Positions 17,239 to 26,743 of a DNA stretch of 64,000 nucleotides are shown here, piece by piece; position 1 is the stretch's first letter, and each line of letters starts with the position of its first letter. Below the pieces are notes generated by a model that saw nothing but the letters and a program-made list of their open reading frames with translations, was not told the DNA's origin and did no database searches. A program made the position numbers and the translations under genes. Origin of the DNA: Echinicola vietnamensis DSM 17526 (lineage in GTDB: Bacteria > Bacteroidota > Bacteroidia > Cytophagales > Cyclobacteriaceae). The stretch is taken from NCBI RefSeq assembly GCF_000325705.1, contig NC_019904.1, positions 3,350,001 to 3,414,000 of the forward strand. Direction: 5' to 3'.

Positions 17239-19545
17239 ATGAGGAATCGTGTTTTACACAGTTTTCCGATATTATTGCTTAAACTTCACCTGAAAAAGAA
17301 CATGGCATTGGTGGGGATTTGGGTTTTGCTGGTGCTGATATTTTTGGGTGATTTCGGAAAGGTATTGGGGATTCCATATTTGTTTTTGGATCCCGAATAC
17401 CTGAATAAGGTCTCTTGGCTCGGATTTTTTATGATGGGAATTGGCTTTGCCATTTTCACCATGGCTTTCCATATGACCACTTACATCATGGATGCGGCCA
17501 GGTTCCAGTTTCTAGCCACATTGTCCAGGCCTTTTATCAGGTTCTGTGTCAACAACAGCCTCATCCCGCTGGTGGTTTATTTGGTCTATATTTTTAGTGT
17601 GATTGCCTTTCAGTTGGATAATATCAGCCAGGACGGTTGGGGCATAATGGGGTATTTACTTGGTTTTGCGGGAGGGAGTTTATTGATGTACTTGATGATG
17701 TTTGGATATTTTGCCCTGACCAATAAGGATTTTTTCGTGATGTTTACCGATAGCTTGGACAAGCGGCTCAGGAAAGTAAATGTGTCCCGTGCCAATGTCA
17801 TCAAGCGCTACAAGGATCGGAAGCTGGCCAAAGACACCGTGGATACTTACCTCGATATCAACCTGAAATTTAAAAAGGTAAGGGAAGACTTGGCCAGGTT
17901 TGAGGGACATAAATTATTGAAGGTATTTGATCAGAATCACTTGAACTTGGTGATCATTGGTGTGGTTTTGGTCCTTACAATACTGTTTTTAGGATTTTTC
18001 AGGGAATATGAGTTCCTGCAATTTCCAGCCGCCATGAGTGTCATGTTGATTTTTTCCATATTGACCCTGATGGTGGGAGCGCTCACCTTCTGGTTGCGAA
18101 GTTGGTCGACGTTTGTGGTCATTTTGCTTTTTGTCCTGTTGAATGCAAGTTCCAAAACACCGTGGTTAAACCGTCCTCATACGGCCCTTGGAATGGATTA
18201 TGAGGTGGAAAAGGCTCCTTATAACCTGCACCGCATGCAGGCGCTTCTCCATCCGGATACCTTGAAGAAGGACAAAGAGAAGACCTTGGAAATTCTGGAC
18301 AATTGGCGGGCGAAGTTTCCAAAGGACAAACCTCCCAAAATGCTGCTTATCGCCTGTAGTGGGGGAGGGCAGCGGGCTGCCTTATGGACCTTACATGTGC
18401 TGCAGCAGATGCATGTGCACAGTGAAGGGAGGTTTATGCCCCATACCCAGCTGATTACTGGAGCTTCAGGAGGGATAGTGGGAGCAGCTTTTTTCAGGGA
18501 ATTGTACTTGAGGTCCCTGCAAGATCCATCAATCCAGTTGGCTTCTTCTGAATACCGCGAACAGATATCTTCGGATAATCTTAATCCAATTATTTTCACT
18601 TTAATGGTCAATGACCTGTTGATCAGAAATCAATACGTGGAATACCATGACCGGTTTTATTTGAAAGATCGAGGCTTTGCTTTTGAAAATCAGCTGAATA
18701 AAAATACCGGTGGTGTTTTGGATAAGCCGCTCCATGCGTATGCAAGTCCGGAATATCACGCAAAAATTCCGATGATGCCAGTGGCACCGCTAATCGTTAA
18801 CGACGGACGAAAACTATACATTTCTCCTCACCACGTGAGCTATTTGTGCGTGTCTGAAAACTCAAACATGCCCTTAGATGAAAAGAGCCAGGCCATTGAT
18901 TTTTTAAGGTTCTTTCACCATCAGGATGCTGAAAACTTGAGGTTTATCAGTGCGTTGCGGATGGGGGCGACGTTTCCCTTTGTCACGCCCAATATCCAAT
19001 TGCCCTCTGATCCCCAAATGGAAATTATGGATTCCGGTTTGTCGGATAATTTTGGGGTGAAGGATGCTTTACGGTTTATCAGCGTTTTTGAGGATTGGAT
19101 GGAAGCCAACACGGCCGGGGTGGTCTTGGTCACCATTAGGGATTCCGAAAAGAACTTGGAAATCGAGAAGAAGACACCTCCTACGATCATGCAAAAACTG
19201 ATAACGCCTTTAAAAAACATTTATGTAAACTGGGATAATGTGCAGACGATCAATAACGAAACGATGTTCAACTACATGAAAGCTAAAGTGGGATTTGAAC
19301 TTGACCGGATAGAATTTGAATACTCTACCAAAGATTTTCTAGAGCGGCAAAGGACCACCAACTTGACGGGTGAAGTAGAAAGCGAAGACCTGGATGTCCA
19401 ACGGGCATCCTTAAACTGGCGACTAACAGCGAGAGAAAAGCGTGATATATTGGACTGCATCGGTAGCATCCAAAATCAACAGTCACTGGAAAGGCTTTCA
19501 GCAATCTTTTCGGAGAAGGCTGAAAAGCCACATGATTTGCCGTAA
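17239..19545 (+). CDS. Membrane-anchored patatin-like phospholipase
   Basis: A 768-residue protein in two parts. Residues 1-310 carry about seven hydrophobic segments (near 22-40, 58-80, 104-126, 138-160, 236-254, 265-285 and 290-302), with a charged loop between the fourth and fifth. Residues 365-720 form a patatin hydrolase domain: oxyanion loop SGGGQR (374-379), nucleophile elbow GASGG with Ser410, and catalytic Asp598 in DSG. Patatins use a Ser-Asp dyad to release fatty acids from lipids. With no secretion signal beyond the TM region, the catalytic domain probably sits at the inner membrane, likely on the cytoplasmic face. It is a single-gene unit facing the antiporter gene. The lipid substrate is unknown. 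Confidence 0.85.
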   Translation: MRNRVLHSFPILLLKLHLKKNMALVGIWVLLVLIFLGDFGKVLGIPYLFLDPEYLNKVSWLGFFMMGIGFAIFTMAFHMTTYIMDAARFQFLATLSRPFIRFCVNNSLIPLVVYLVYIFSVIAFQLDNISQDGWGIMGYLLGFAGGSLLMYLMMFGYFALTNKDFFVMFTDSLDKRLRKVNVSRANVIKRYKDRKLAKDTVDTYLDINLKFKKVREDLARFEGHKLLKVFDQNHLNLVIIGVVLVLTILFLGFFREYEFLQFPAAMSVMLIFSILTLMVGALTFWLRSWSTFVVILLFVLLNASSKTPWLNRPHTALGMDYEVEKAPYNLHRMQALLHPDTLKKDKEKTLEILDNWRAKFPKDKPPKMLLIACSGGGQRAALWTLHVLQQMHVHSEGRFMPHTQLITGASGGIVGAAFFRELYLRSLQDPSIQLASSEYREQISSDNLNPIIFTLMVNDLLIRNQYVEYHDRFYLKDRGFAFENQLNKNTGGVLDKPLHAYASPEYHAKIPMMPVAPLIVNDGRKLYISPHHVSYLCVSENSNMPLDEKSQAIDFLRFFHHQDAENLRFISALRMGATFPFVTPNIQLPSDPQMEIMDSGLSDNFGVKDALRFISVFEDWMEANTAGVVLVTIRDSEKNLEIEKKTPPTIMQKLITPLKNIYVNWDNVQTINNETMFNYMKAKVGFELDRIEFEYSTKDFLERQRTTNLTGEVESEDLDVQRASLNWRLTAREKRDILDCIGSIQNQQSLERLSAIFSEKAEKPHDLP

Positions 19546-19580
19546 GGACTAATTGCACTTCCGATACGTCTCATTTGCGT

Positions 19581-21608
19581 TCATCGATCCTTTTCACCAA
19601 TGGCTTTCTCAAATTCACTGAGCCCGTCTGGTTTTCCTACCACGTATACGATATCACCAAATTTCAATTTGGTATCCCCATCAATATGAGAAGTGGTTTG
19701 GCCTTCCCTTTTTAAGGCAACCAAGCTGACGCCGAGGTTTTCTCTTAAATTCACCTTTTTGAGCGGTTTGTTAATGTATTGGCCACTATCCCGATCTACT
19801 TTTAGCGAGACAAAATTAATTTCTGGCAGATCGATATTTAGCCTATCCCGCCCTCTGTTTTGGGTGGCTCGGAACATTTCATAGTTGTGCGACCGGACCT
19901 CTTCTGTGAAGTCCTCAATATCATCTTTAGCGATCAGGTATTTGTTCAGTACCCGCGTGAAAATCTCAATGGAAGTTTCAAATTCCTCAGGAATGACTTC
20001 ATTGGCACCCATGGAAAGGTTAGCAGATATTTCATTGACATAGCGGGTACGGACGATGATGGAGGCATTCTGGGTGAGGAGCCGGATGGCGGTAATGATG
20101 CTCTTGGTAGCATCAGAATTGGAAATGGCGATGACGACCACTCGGGACAAGTGGATGTTCACATGTTTAAGCACCATTTCATTGGAGGCATCACCATAAA
20201 TGATCGGTTCTCCTTTTTCCCCTTCAGCCCGAACGGTTTCAGGGTTCATTTCGATGATCGCGTAGGGGATTTTGGCCCTTTTGGCGGCTTTGGAAAGGTT
20301 GCGGCCATTGAGACCATAGCCGATGATGACCAAGTGATCCGACAATTCCTCCCCTTCCATATTGGCCATGGAGATGTTGCCAGTGGACGTGCTAAGGTGC
20401 GTTTTGAGTTTCTGTGGAAGCGGAGCATCCAACATTTTGAAGGCCAGTTTTTCCCTGTTCTTGATGACAAAGGGCGTGATGGCCATGGTCAAAATGGATA
20501 CTGCCAGAAAATACTGATAGTGGTTTTGGTCAATCAAGCCAATTTCCACGCCTTCCTGTGCAAGCAAGAGCGAAAATTCCCCGATTTGGAAAATGGAAAA
20601 ACCAACGATAAAAGCTTCTTTAAAGTCAATTCCAATGGAGCGTACTGCGACAACGGTCATGATAAATTTAAAGACTAATACCAGCACCAAGATGCCAATG
20701 ATGATTTCAATATGCGAAAAGAGAAAAGTGACATCAAATAGCATCCCAACGGATACGAAGAAGAAACTGAGAAAAATCTCCCTAAAGGGTAGTATTTTCC
20801 CGGTTGCATGATGGCTGTACTCGGATTCGCTGATGATCAATCCAGCCAAAAAGGCACCCAGTCCCAGTGATAGTCCCAATAATGAAGTAAGAAATGCGAC
20901 ACTGAAACAGATGACGATGATGCTCAGGAGAAACAATTCCTCATTTCGGGTTTTGGCTACCCAAAAGAGTAATTGTGGGATGAGGTATTTGGCTGAAAGG
21001 ATGGTGAAAAGAATGACTAAGCCACCTTTTACGGCCATAAAAAACAAGGAAAGCAGGACATTGTCAGACTCTCCCGCCAACATGGGCGTAAACAGCATCA
21101 TGGGGACAATGATGATGTCCTGAAAAATCAATATGGCCAAAATGGTTTTGCCGGAAAGGTTGTTTACCTGTCCCATTTCCTGCAGCAGTTTGAGCACAAT
21201 CGCCGTACTGCTCAGGGCGAGCAAAAAGCCAAAGAACACCGCTACATTCCAGTCAAATCCAAAGAAATATGCCGTAACGGTAGCAGCTAAAATGGTGAGG
21301 GATACCTGGAGCGATCCGCCGACAAAAACCGCCTTTTTGATGGACATGAGGCTTTTGAGTGAAAATTCCATTCCAATGACAAAAAGGAGCAGGATAATGC
21401 CGATTTCACTGAGTACATCCACCGTGGCGGAAGCATTGACCAAGGATAATCCATAGGGGCCTGCAATGGTGCCGGTAAGTAAAAAACCGATGATGGTAGG
21501 TACTTTTAGCCGAGTAAATAGCATGATTACCAATGTCGCCAATCCAAAGATGATGACAATTTCAGGTAACATGGGGATTTCAGCCGAAGCTAATATTGTC
21601 GAAATCAT
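19581..21608 (-). CDS. KefB/CPA2-type cation:proton antiporter with RCK domains
   Basis: A 675-residue inner-membrane protein. Residues 1-385 form a CPA2 monovalent cation:proton antiporter core with 12-13 TM segments, including LLLFVIGMEFSLKSL and FGFLLALSSTAIVLKLL. A Rossmann-like RCK_N/TrkA_N domain follows with VIIGYGLNGRNL at about residues 415-430 and acidic VIEM/IYGDAS positions. A TrkA_C domain containing VSLVALKREG and DIVYVVGKPDGL closes the protein. Such proteins exchange K+ or Na+ for H+ under nucleotide or ligand control. It lacks the specific glutathione-site evidence needed to call it KefB or KefC proper. An AAAAAGCTTTTTT palindrome sits just upstream (about 21629-21641). Confidence 0.9.
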   Translation of the reverse strand: MISTILASAEIPMLPEIVIIFGLATLVIMLFTRLKVPTIIGFLLTGTIAGPYGLSLVNASATVDVLSEIGIILLLFVIGMEFSLKSLMSIKKAVFVGGSLQVSLTILAATVTAYFFGFDWNVAVFFGFLLALSSTAIVLKLLQEMGQVNNLSGKTILAILIFQDIIIVPMMLFTPMLAGESDNVLLSLFFMAVKGGLVILFTILSAKYLIPQLLFWVAKTRNEELFLLSIIVICFSVAFLTSLLGLSLGLGAFLAGLIISESEYSHHATGKILPFREIFLSFFFVSVGMLFDVTFLFSHIEIIIGILVLVLVFKFIMTVVAVRSIGIDFKEAFIVGFSIFQIGEFSLLLAQEGVEIGLIDQNHYQYFLAVSILTMAITPFVIKNREKLAFKMLDAPLPQKLKTHLSTSTGNISMANMEGEELSDHLVIIGYGLNGRNLSKAAKRAKIPYAIIEMNPETVRAEGEKGEPIIYGDASNEMVLKHVNIHLSRVVVIAISNSDATKSIITAIRLLTQNASIIVRTRYVNEISANLSMGANEVIPEEFETSIEIFTRVLNKYLIAKDDIEDFTEEVRSHNYEMFRATQNRGRDRLNIDLPEINFVSLKVDRDSGQYINKPLKKVNLRENLGVSLVALKREGQTTSHIDGDTKLKFGDIVYVVGKPDGLSEFEKAIGEKDR

Positions 21609-21692
21609 ATAAACGCATTGAGGTGTTCAAAAAGCTTTTTTAAAAATACAATAACAATCCAGATTTTCACCTACCAAAGCGGAGAATTACGT

Positions 21693-22187
21693 TTAATAGG
21701 AAAGTCCAAGTTGCTTATATATAAAATGCATCAACCAAGCTGGGCCGATCAGCAGGAATTGGATGTCCTTTAAAAATGATGGTTTTTTCCCTTCAATTTT
21801 ATGGCCATAAAACTGCAGAACCCAAGAAAACAGGAAAATAACCAAGCATACCGCCCACAATGGCCAAGGGAAAACAATGGTGATAAAATTGGCCAAGAAT
21901 AGGCAAAGGGCAGCAAATAAAAACATCCCCAAGGCCAGCGGTGGAGACAGGGAATAGTAATAAAACAAGACCACTACCAATACGATGGTCGCCCAATTGG
22001 CAAAGGCTCCCAAATGATCTTGTAAAAAGCCGATAGGGCCAGGTGGGATGCTGTAAATGAGGCCTACCACGCTAAAGAATATTGCAGGAACACAAAACCA
22101 ATGGATCATTTTATTGGTTTGATTTTGGTGGCTTACGCCATATTCTTCTAATAATTGATCAATTTTTCTTAAGTTAGTTTGCGCCAT
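21693..22187 (-). CDS. Mpo1-like (DUF962) membrane protein
   Basis: A 164-residue protein of the DUF962/Mpo1 family, with the diagnostic N-terminal pattern YGVSHQNQTNKMIHWFCVP (residues 16-34, conserved His20 and His29) followed by four or so hydrophobic segments and KPSFLKDIQFLLIGPAWLMHF near the end. In yeast the family member Mpo1 is an iron-dependent dioxygenase of fatty-acid alpha-oxidation. The bacterial role is not established, so lipid oxidation is only a suggestion. It lies upstream of the antiporter gene on the same strand (84-bp gap) and is divergent from the flavoprotein gene. Confidence 0.85.
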   Translation of the reverse strand: MAQTNLRKIDQLLEEYGVSHQNQTNKMIHWFCVPAIFFSVVGLIYSIPPGPIGFLQDHLGAFANWATIVLVVVLFYYYSLSPPLALGMFLFAALCLFLANFITIVFPWPLWAVCLVIFLFSWVLQFYGHKIEGKKPSFLKDIQFLLIGPAWLMHFIYKQLGLSY

Positions 22188-22269
22188 GATCTCAAGGGTA
22201 AAAAAACAATCCTAAGCTGGATCAATAATTTAACAATTCTTCAGGTAAAAGGCACTAAATAAGATAAAT

Positions 22270-23394
22270 ATGTTAAGCTATTGGGAGAAGAAGAACCTTA
22301 TTCAATATGATTTAATCCTTGTGGGAGCCGGATTTGTGGGCTTGTCGACAGCCATTCATTACAAGGAAAAGCATCCAGGAAGATCAGTGCTTGTATTGGA
22401 AAGAGGGGTGTTTCCCAGTGGGGCCAGTACCAGAAATGCAGGGTTTGCCTGTTTTGGAAGTTTGAGCGAGATAGCCGAAGATTTGGAAAACTATCAGGAA
22501 GATGAAGCGTTCGAACTGGTCACCAAAAGAAGGATGGGGATCAAAAATATCAGAAGTGTTTTCGGTGATGAGGCGATTGATTATTCCTCTTGTGGTGGCT
22601 TTGACTTGATCAGGAAGCAGGAAGCACATTACATGGAAAAAGTGGAAGGTATCAATGCCCTCCTCAGTTCAGTATTTGGTGGAGATGTATTTGAAGAAGT
22701 GGCCGATCCGAAGGTTTTTGGCTTTTCGGACGAGGTGCTTCATGTGGTGCGGAACCGGTTTGAAGGGCAGCTGGATCCTGCCAAGTATATCCAGTGCCTA
22801 TGGAAACGCTGTCGGGAGTTAAATATCCAAATGCTCACTGGAGCTGAAGTGATCAGACTTGATGAAGAAAATTGCCGGGCACATGTTCGCTCCTATTATG
22901 ACGAGGAAATTGTTTTTCAAAGCAGGTTGATGGGACTCTGTTCCAACGCTTTTATTGGCCAATTGCTTCCGGAGGTAAACGATTATATCCGGCCAGGCAG
23001 AGGGATGATCATGGTCAGTGAGCCTATTAAAGACCTTCGACTGCAAGGTACGTTCCATATGGAAAGGGGCTATGTTTATTTTAGGAATGTGGATGGCAGA
23101 CTTTTGCTGGGCGGAGGAAGAAATGTTTCTGAAGAAGATGAAACCACTACTGAAAGGGGCATAAACGAAGATATTAAAGCCTATCTTCAGCAACTGACAA
23201 AAGATGTTATTTCGCCTGAAAATCCCGTCTCTTGGGAGATGGAATGGTCCGGTACCATGGCATTCGGGCAGTCCAAGAAGCCTATTTTACGCCAGATTAA
23301 TCCCCGTGTGGCAGTAGGGGTTAGGCTCGGAGGGATGGGGGTTGCGTTAGGGTGGGAAACCGGAAAAGAGTTAGCTAGTTTACTAGGGGACTGA
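22270..23394 (+). CDS. FAD-dependent oxidoreductase, DAO family
   Basis: A 374-residue flavoprotein. The Rossmann dinucleotide motif is VGAGFVGLSTAIHY starting at about residue 18, followed by the acidic VLERG. A TRNAGFACFG stretch is typical of glycine/D-amino-acid oxidase-like (DAO) enzymes. The C-terminal FAD-closing motif is VGVRLGGMGVALGWETGKELA. The family oxidises primary or secondary amines of small molecules using FAD. It has no signal peptide and should be cytoplasmic. The nhaC gene begins 54 bp downstream. The substrate cannot be told from sequence; gamma-glutamylputrescine-oxidase-like proteins are the nearest type that I recognise. Confidence 0.85.
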   Translation: MLSYWEKKNLIQYDLILVGAGFVGLSTAIHYKEKHPGRSVLVLERGVFPSGASTRNAGFACFGSLSEIAEDLENYQEDEAFELVTKRRMGIKNIRSVFGDEAIDYSSCGGFDLIRKQEAHYMEKVEGINALLSSVFGGDVFEEVADPKVFGFSDEVLHVVRNRFEGQLDPAKYIQCLWKRCRELNIQMLTGAEVIRLDEENCRAHVRSYYDEEIVFQSRLMGLCSNAFIGQLLPEVNDYIRPGRGMIMVSEPIKDLRLQGTFHMERGYVYFRNVDGRLLLGGGRNVSEEDETTTERGINEDIKAYLQQLTKDVISPENPVSWEMEWSGTMAFGQSKKPILRQINPRVAVGVRLGGMGVALGWETGKELASLLGD

Positions 23395-23448
23395 ATTAAT
23401 GATAATTTTTGTTAATTTTAGGATTCATTTTATTGTAAATCCATATCA

Positions 23449-24930
23449 ATGACGAAACCTCATCAAAAAGCAAGCCTTGGGGAGGCGATGATTCCCATCT
23501 TATTTCTAATTATTTTATTGGTCATTAACATCCGGGTCTTTGGGACCGATAGTTTATCCGGATCTAACCAGATGGTGCTGATCCTCTCCTCATGTGTCGC
23601 TTCATTGATTGCAATATTCAGGTTGAAAATTAGCTGGGATACCCTGCAGAAAGGCATTGTTAACAGCATTGGAGCGGCCATGCCATCCATTTTGATTTTG
23701 TTGTTGATTGGAGCATTGGCGGGGACATGGCTGTTGAGCGGGATTGTACCGGCCATGATTTATTATGGATTGAAGATCCTGAGTCCTGGAATATTTTTGT
23801 TGGCTGCCTGTGTGGTAAGTGCCATTGTTTCCATTGCTACGGGAAGTAGCTGGACCACGGTGGCCACGGTAGGTGTAGCTTTATTGGGGATCGGGAAAGC
23901 CTTGGGGTTTGAAGAGGGTGTCATCGCTGGGGCAATTATATCGGGAGCTTATTTCGGGGATAAAATGTCACCGCTTTCGGATACCACTAATCTGGCCCCC
24001 GCCATGGCAGGAACGGACTTGTTTACCCACATCCGTCACATGACCAAAACTACCGTGCCATCGATCGTGATTACCTTAATCATATTTGGGGTGTTGGGTT
24101 TTACCATTGATGTGAGCGGATCGGTGGATCAGGTGAGAGGGATTTCTGAAGTGATTTCTGAAAAATTTAACATCAGTGGTTGGCTATTTATCGTGCCGGT
24201 GTTGGTGTTGGGCATGATCATCAAAAAAGTGCCTGCTGTGCCAGCCTTGCTTGCAGGGGCTTTGCTAGGAGGGGTGTTTGCCGTAATTTTCCAACCGCAG
24301 ATCATAGAAGGTATTGCTGGTGAACCGACCGCTGGATATATGTACCAATCCTTCAAGGCCGTGATGATGTCCCTCTATGGAGACATAAGCGTAACCACTT
24401 CAAATGAAATGGTAAATGAGCTGCTGTCCACCGGTGGCATGGCAGGAATGCTCTTCACCATCTGGCTGATCATCACCGCAATGATCTTTGGAGGGGTGAT
24501 GGAAGAAAGTGGGATGCTGCAAGTGATCGCTGAGGCAGTCATCAGGAAGGTGCATTCCTTAGGTTCATTGATTGCTTCTACGGCTGCGACATGTGTTTTC
24601 TTTAACCTTACTACTTCTGACCAGTATTTGGCGATATTGGTTCCGGGAAGGATGTATTCAGACATTTATAGAAAAAGGGGCTTAAAGGGGGAAAACCTGA
24701 GCCGGACCCTGGAGGATAGTGCCACTGTGACTTCCGTGTTGGTGCCTTGGAATACTTGTGGTGCCACACAAGCTTCCGTGCTCGGCGTGGCCACCTTGAC
24801 CTATGCTCCATATTGTTTTTTTAACATCATCAGTCCATTTATGACTGTTTTGTACGGATACCTAAAGCTTGGTATCAATTATTATTCTGAAGAAGAAATG
24901 AGAGAAATCCAAAAAGAACTGGCCGTATGA
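23449..24930 (+). CDS. nhaC: Na+/H+ antiporter NhaC
   Basis: A 493-residue inner-membrane transporter with about 12 TM segments. Features of the NhaC family are a GSSWTTVATVGVALLGIGKALGF stretch (residues about 142-164) and GAYFGDKMSPLSDTTNLAPA (about 165-185), plus NLTTSDQYLAILVPGRMY and DSATVTSVLVPWNTCGATQ in the C-terminal half. It exports Na+ in exchange for protons, useful for a marine or alkaline-tolerant bacterium. Its TGA overlaps the start of the next gene (ATGA), so the two are translationally coupled. Confidence 0.92.
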   Translation: MTKPHQKASLGEAMIPILFLIILLVINIRVFGTDSLSGSNQMVLILSSCVASLIAIFRLKISWDTLQKGIVNSIGAAMPSILILLLIGALAGTWLLSGIVPAMIYYGLKILSPGIFLLAACVVSAIVSIATGSSWTTVATVGVALLGIGKALGFEEGVIAGAIISGAYFGDKMSPLSDTTNLAPAMAGTDLFTHIRHMTKTTVPSIVITLIIFGVLGFTIDVSGSVDQVRGISEVISEKFNISGWLFIVPVLVLGMIIKKVPAVPALLAGALLGGVFAVIFQPQIIEGIAGEPTAGYMYQSFKAVMMSLYGDISVTTSNEMVNELLSTGGMAGMLFTIWLIITAMIFGGVMEESGMLQVIAEAVIRKVHSLGSLIASTAATCVFFNLTTSDQYLAILVPGRMYSDIYRKRGLKGENLSRTLEDSATVTSVLVPWNTCGATQASVLGVATLTYAPYCFFNIISPFMTVLYGYLKLGINYYSEEEMREIQKELAV

Positions 24931-25538
24931 TTCCATATAAAATTAGTAAAGACGAGGTGAATGAGCTTCCATTGGGACATTTTGAGGGAGATATAGTCTT
25001 GATTGAAGATGAAAAATTGGTACCGGAAGCAGTAGCAGAACTGAAGAAATATTCCAAAATTGGTTTCGATACCGAAACGCGACCTTCTTTTAAAAAAGGA
25101 GTGCATCATGATGTGTCCCTTTTGCAACTTTCCACACCGGAAAGGGCTTTTTTGTTTCGCCTGAACCATGTGGGGTTTCCCACTTCTGTCCGTAGCCTGT
25201 TGGAAGATCCCAATCAGGTAAAAATCGGTGCAGCAGTAAGAGATGATATCAAGGCCCTGAAAAAACTGGAGCCATCTTTTCGCCAAGCAAGTTTCTTTGA
25301 CCTGAACGAAGAACTGAAGAAAGTAGGGTTTCACAATGTAGGCGTTCGTAACCTGAGCGCCATGGTGCTCAATATCCGGATTTCAAAGTCGGAACAGGTA
25401 TCCAACTGGGAAGCGGAAGAGCTTACGCCAAAGCAGCAGCTGTATGCAGCTACCGATGCGTGGGCCTGTTTGGAGGTTTTCAACGAACTGTACAGCAAAG
25501 GATATTTGGATCCGCTCTTTTCTAATCAATCTTCTTGA
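24927..25538 (+). CDS. RNase D-like 3'-5' exonuclease domain protein
   Basis: A 203-residue stand-alone DEDDy exonuclease. Active-site residues are Asp48 and Glu50 in GFDTETRP, an Asp at 106 or 107 in VRDDIKAL, and Tyr173 with Asp177 in YAATDAWACLEVF, completing the DEDDy set. The protein lacks the HRDC domains of full RNase D, so it corresponds to the small 3'-5' exonuclease proteins common in Bacteroidota. It should trim RNA or DNA 3' ends in the cytoplasm. Its ATG lies inside the nhaC stop (4-nt overlap), and its 3' end overlaps the convergent yigZ-like gene by 17 bp. Confidence 0.9.
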   Translation: MIPYKISKDEVNELPLGHFEGDIVLIEDEKLVPEAVAELKKYSKIGFDTETRPSFKKGVHHDVSLLQLSTPERAFLFRLNHVGFPTSVRSLLEDPNQVKIGAAVRDDIKALKKLEPSFRQASFFDLNEELKKVGFHNVGVRNLSAMVLNIRISKSEQVSNWEAEELTPKQQLYAATDAWACLEVFNELYSKGYLDPLFSNQSS

Positions 25539-26118
25539 ACGAAGGAATCTCTTCCAGGCGGCCGGTTACTTCCTCCCAATGTTTTTCCCTTATCCTCAGG
25601 GTAATGCTACAGGTATTGTCAAAGTCCTGCTTGATGATTTCCAAGTCGTAATCTTTGATCAGTCGCATGACATCGTTCATGTCGAGGTAATCAAAATGGA
25701 AGCGAACCTTTTTGGTGACCACGGCCGTAATGATTTCATTTGCGGCGATGGCTTCTGCTGCTGCGGTTTTATAAGCCGTGATCAGCCCGCCTACGCCTAA
25801 CTTGGTGCCGCCAAAATAACGGATGATGACGATCAGTACATCACTGAGCTCGTGTGAGCGGATCTGCCCGAGAATAGGATCTCCGGCTGAATGGTTGGGC
25901 TCTCCATCATCATTGGCACGGAACTGGGATTGCTCACGGCCCAACATGTAGGCATAGCAATGGTGACGCGCATCATAGTACTTTTTTTTCAATGCTTCCA
26001 ATCGCTCTTTGATCTCTTCTTCATCTTGGACTGGATAAGCAAATGCCAAAAACTTACTTCCTTTTTCTTTGTATAAGCCCTCTGAACTGGTTTTTAAGGT
26101 CAAAAAGGTGTCCTCCAT
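25522..26118 (-). CDS. YigZ/IMPACT family protein
   Basis: A 198-residue protein of the UPF0029/IMPACT (YigZ) family. The N-terminal domain carries KGSKFLAFAYPVQ and DARHHCYAYMLG. The core motif DDGEPNHSAGDPILGQI and the following VIIRYFGGTKLGVGGLITAY are diagnostic. A C-terminal ferredoxin-like DUF1949 domain covers roughly residues 135-195. Eukaryotic IMPACT regulates the kinase GCN2; the bacterial role is unclear. It is cytoplasmic, a single-gene unit, and converges on the RNase D-like gene with a 17-bp overlap of coding ends. Confidence 0.93.
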   Translation of the reverse strand: MEDTFLTLKTSSEGLYKEKGSKFLAFAYPVQDEEEIKERLEALKKKYYDARHHCYAYMLGREQSQFRANDDGEPNHSAGDPILGQIRSHELSDVLIVIIRYFGGTKLGVGGLITAYKTAAAEAIAANEIITAVVTKKVRFHFDYLDMNDVMRLIKDYDLEIIKQDFDNTCSITLRIREKHWEEVTGRLEEIPSFKKID

Positions 26119-26329
26119 AGTTGTTTTGATTTATGCTTAGCCTATGCTGCTGCCAAAAGTAAACGCTGAATCATGGAAAGGCAAAAAAGCGGCAATATTT
26201 TGGCTGCCAATGTTAAGTTTAGGATATTATTTATTTAATAAATGATACCCGACTACGAAGAACACTAGGTTTTTGATTAAATTAGCCTGTGTAGTGTGTT
26301 AAGAGTACCAAATCCATGATCTATCACCC

Positions 26330-26743
26330 ATGACCAAACCCTATGTTTTTCATCTCGGCGAGACGAAGAATGCATCCGGAAAATTGAACTACTGGGAGCA
26401 AAGTCAGCTCCCGTTTGAAGTGAGAAGGGCTTTTTGGATTACGGAAGTACCTGCAGGCGGCATAAGGGGAGTGCATGCCCACAAAAGTGACAACCAGCTT
26501 ACCGTTTGCCTTCAAGGAAGTGTGAGCGTAGCGTTGGAGGACTTGGAAGGTAATCGGTATGAATTTATGCTTCAAAGTACCAAAGAAGCACTTTATTTAC
26601 CTCGATTGGTTTGGTCTTCCTTTACTTTTACAGCGGATAGTGTGCTTTTAGTGCTATCTGAGAGCGATTTTGACGAATCGGATTATATAAGAAACAAAGA
26701 GGAATTTGATAAGCTTAAAGATGGACATAGCGAAAAACTATGA
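26330..26743 (+). CDS. FdtA/WxcM-like sugar 3,4-ketoisomerase (cupin)
   Basis: A 137-residue single-domain cupin matching the FdtA/QdtA family. It has the conserved RGVHAHK block (around residue 47), NQLTVCLQGSVSV, and the YLPRLVWSSF segment near residues 88-97. These enzymes isomerise dTDP-4-keto-6-deoxyglucose to a 3-keto sugar, the step before amination to dTDP-Fuc3N or Qui3N for surface glycans. The next gene overlaps its 3' end, followed by a glycosyltransferase. No aminotransferase, dTDP-glucose synthase or dehydratase is present in the window, so the pathway is completed elsewhere or the protein acts differently. Confidence 0.85.
   Translation: MTKPYVFHLGETKNASGKLNYWEQSQLPFEVRRAFWITEVPAGGIRGVHAHKSDNQLTVCLQGSVSVALEDLEGNRYEFMLQSTKEALYLPRLVWSSFTFTADSVLLVLSESDFDESDYIRNKEEFDKLKDGHSEKL

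Noticed and set aside
19860..20678. Long plus-strand open frame (272 codons) antisense to the antiporter gene
   Set aside because: It lies wholly inside a well-supported antiporter gene, has no recognisable family and is explained by codon structure of the opposite strand.
22270..25538. A defence or redox system made of the flavoprotein, NhaC and exonuclease
   Set aside because: Each is a common housekeeping family; only the NhaC/exonuclease overlap is notable, and no defence-type domain is present.
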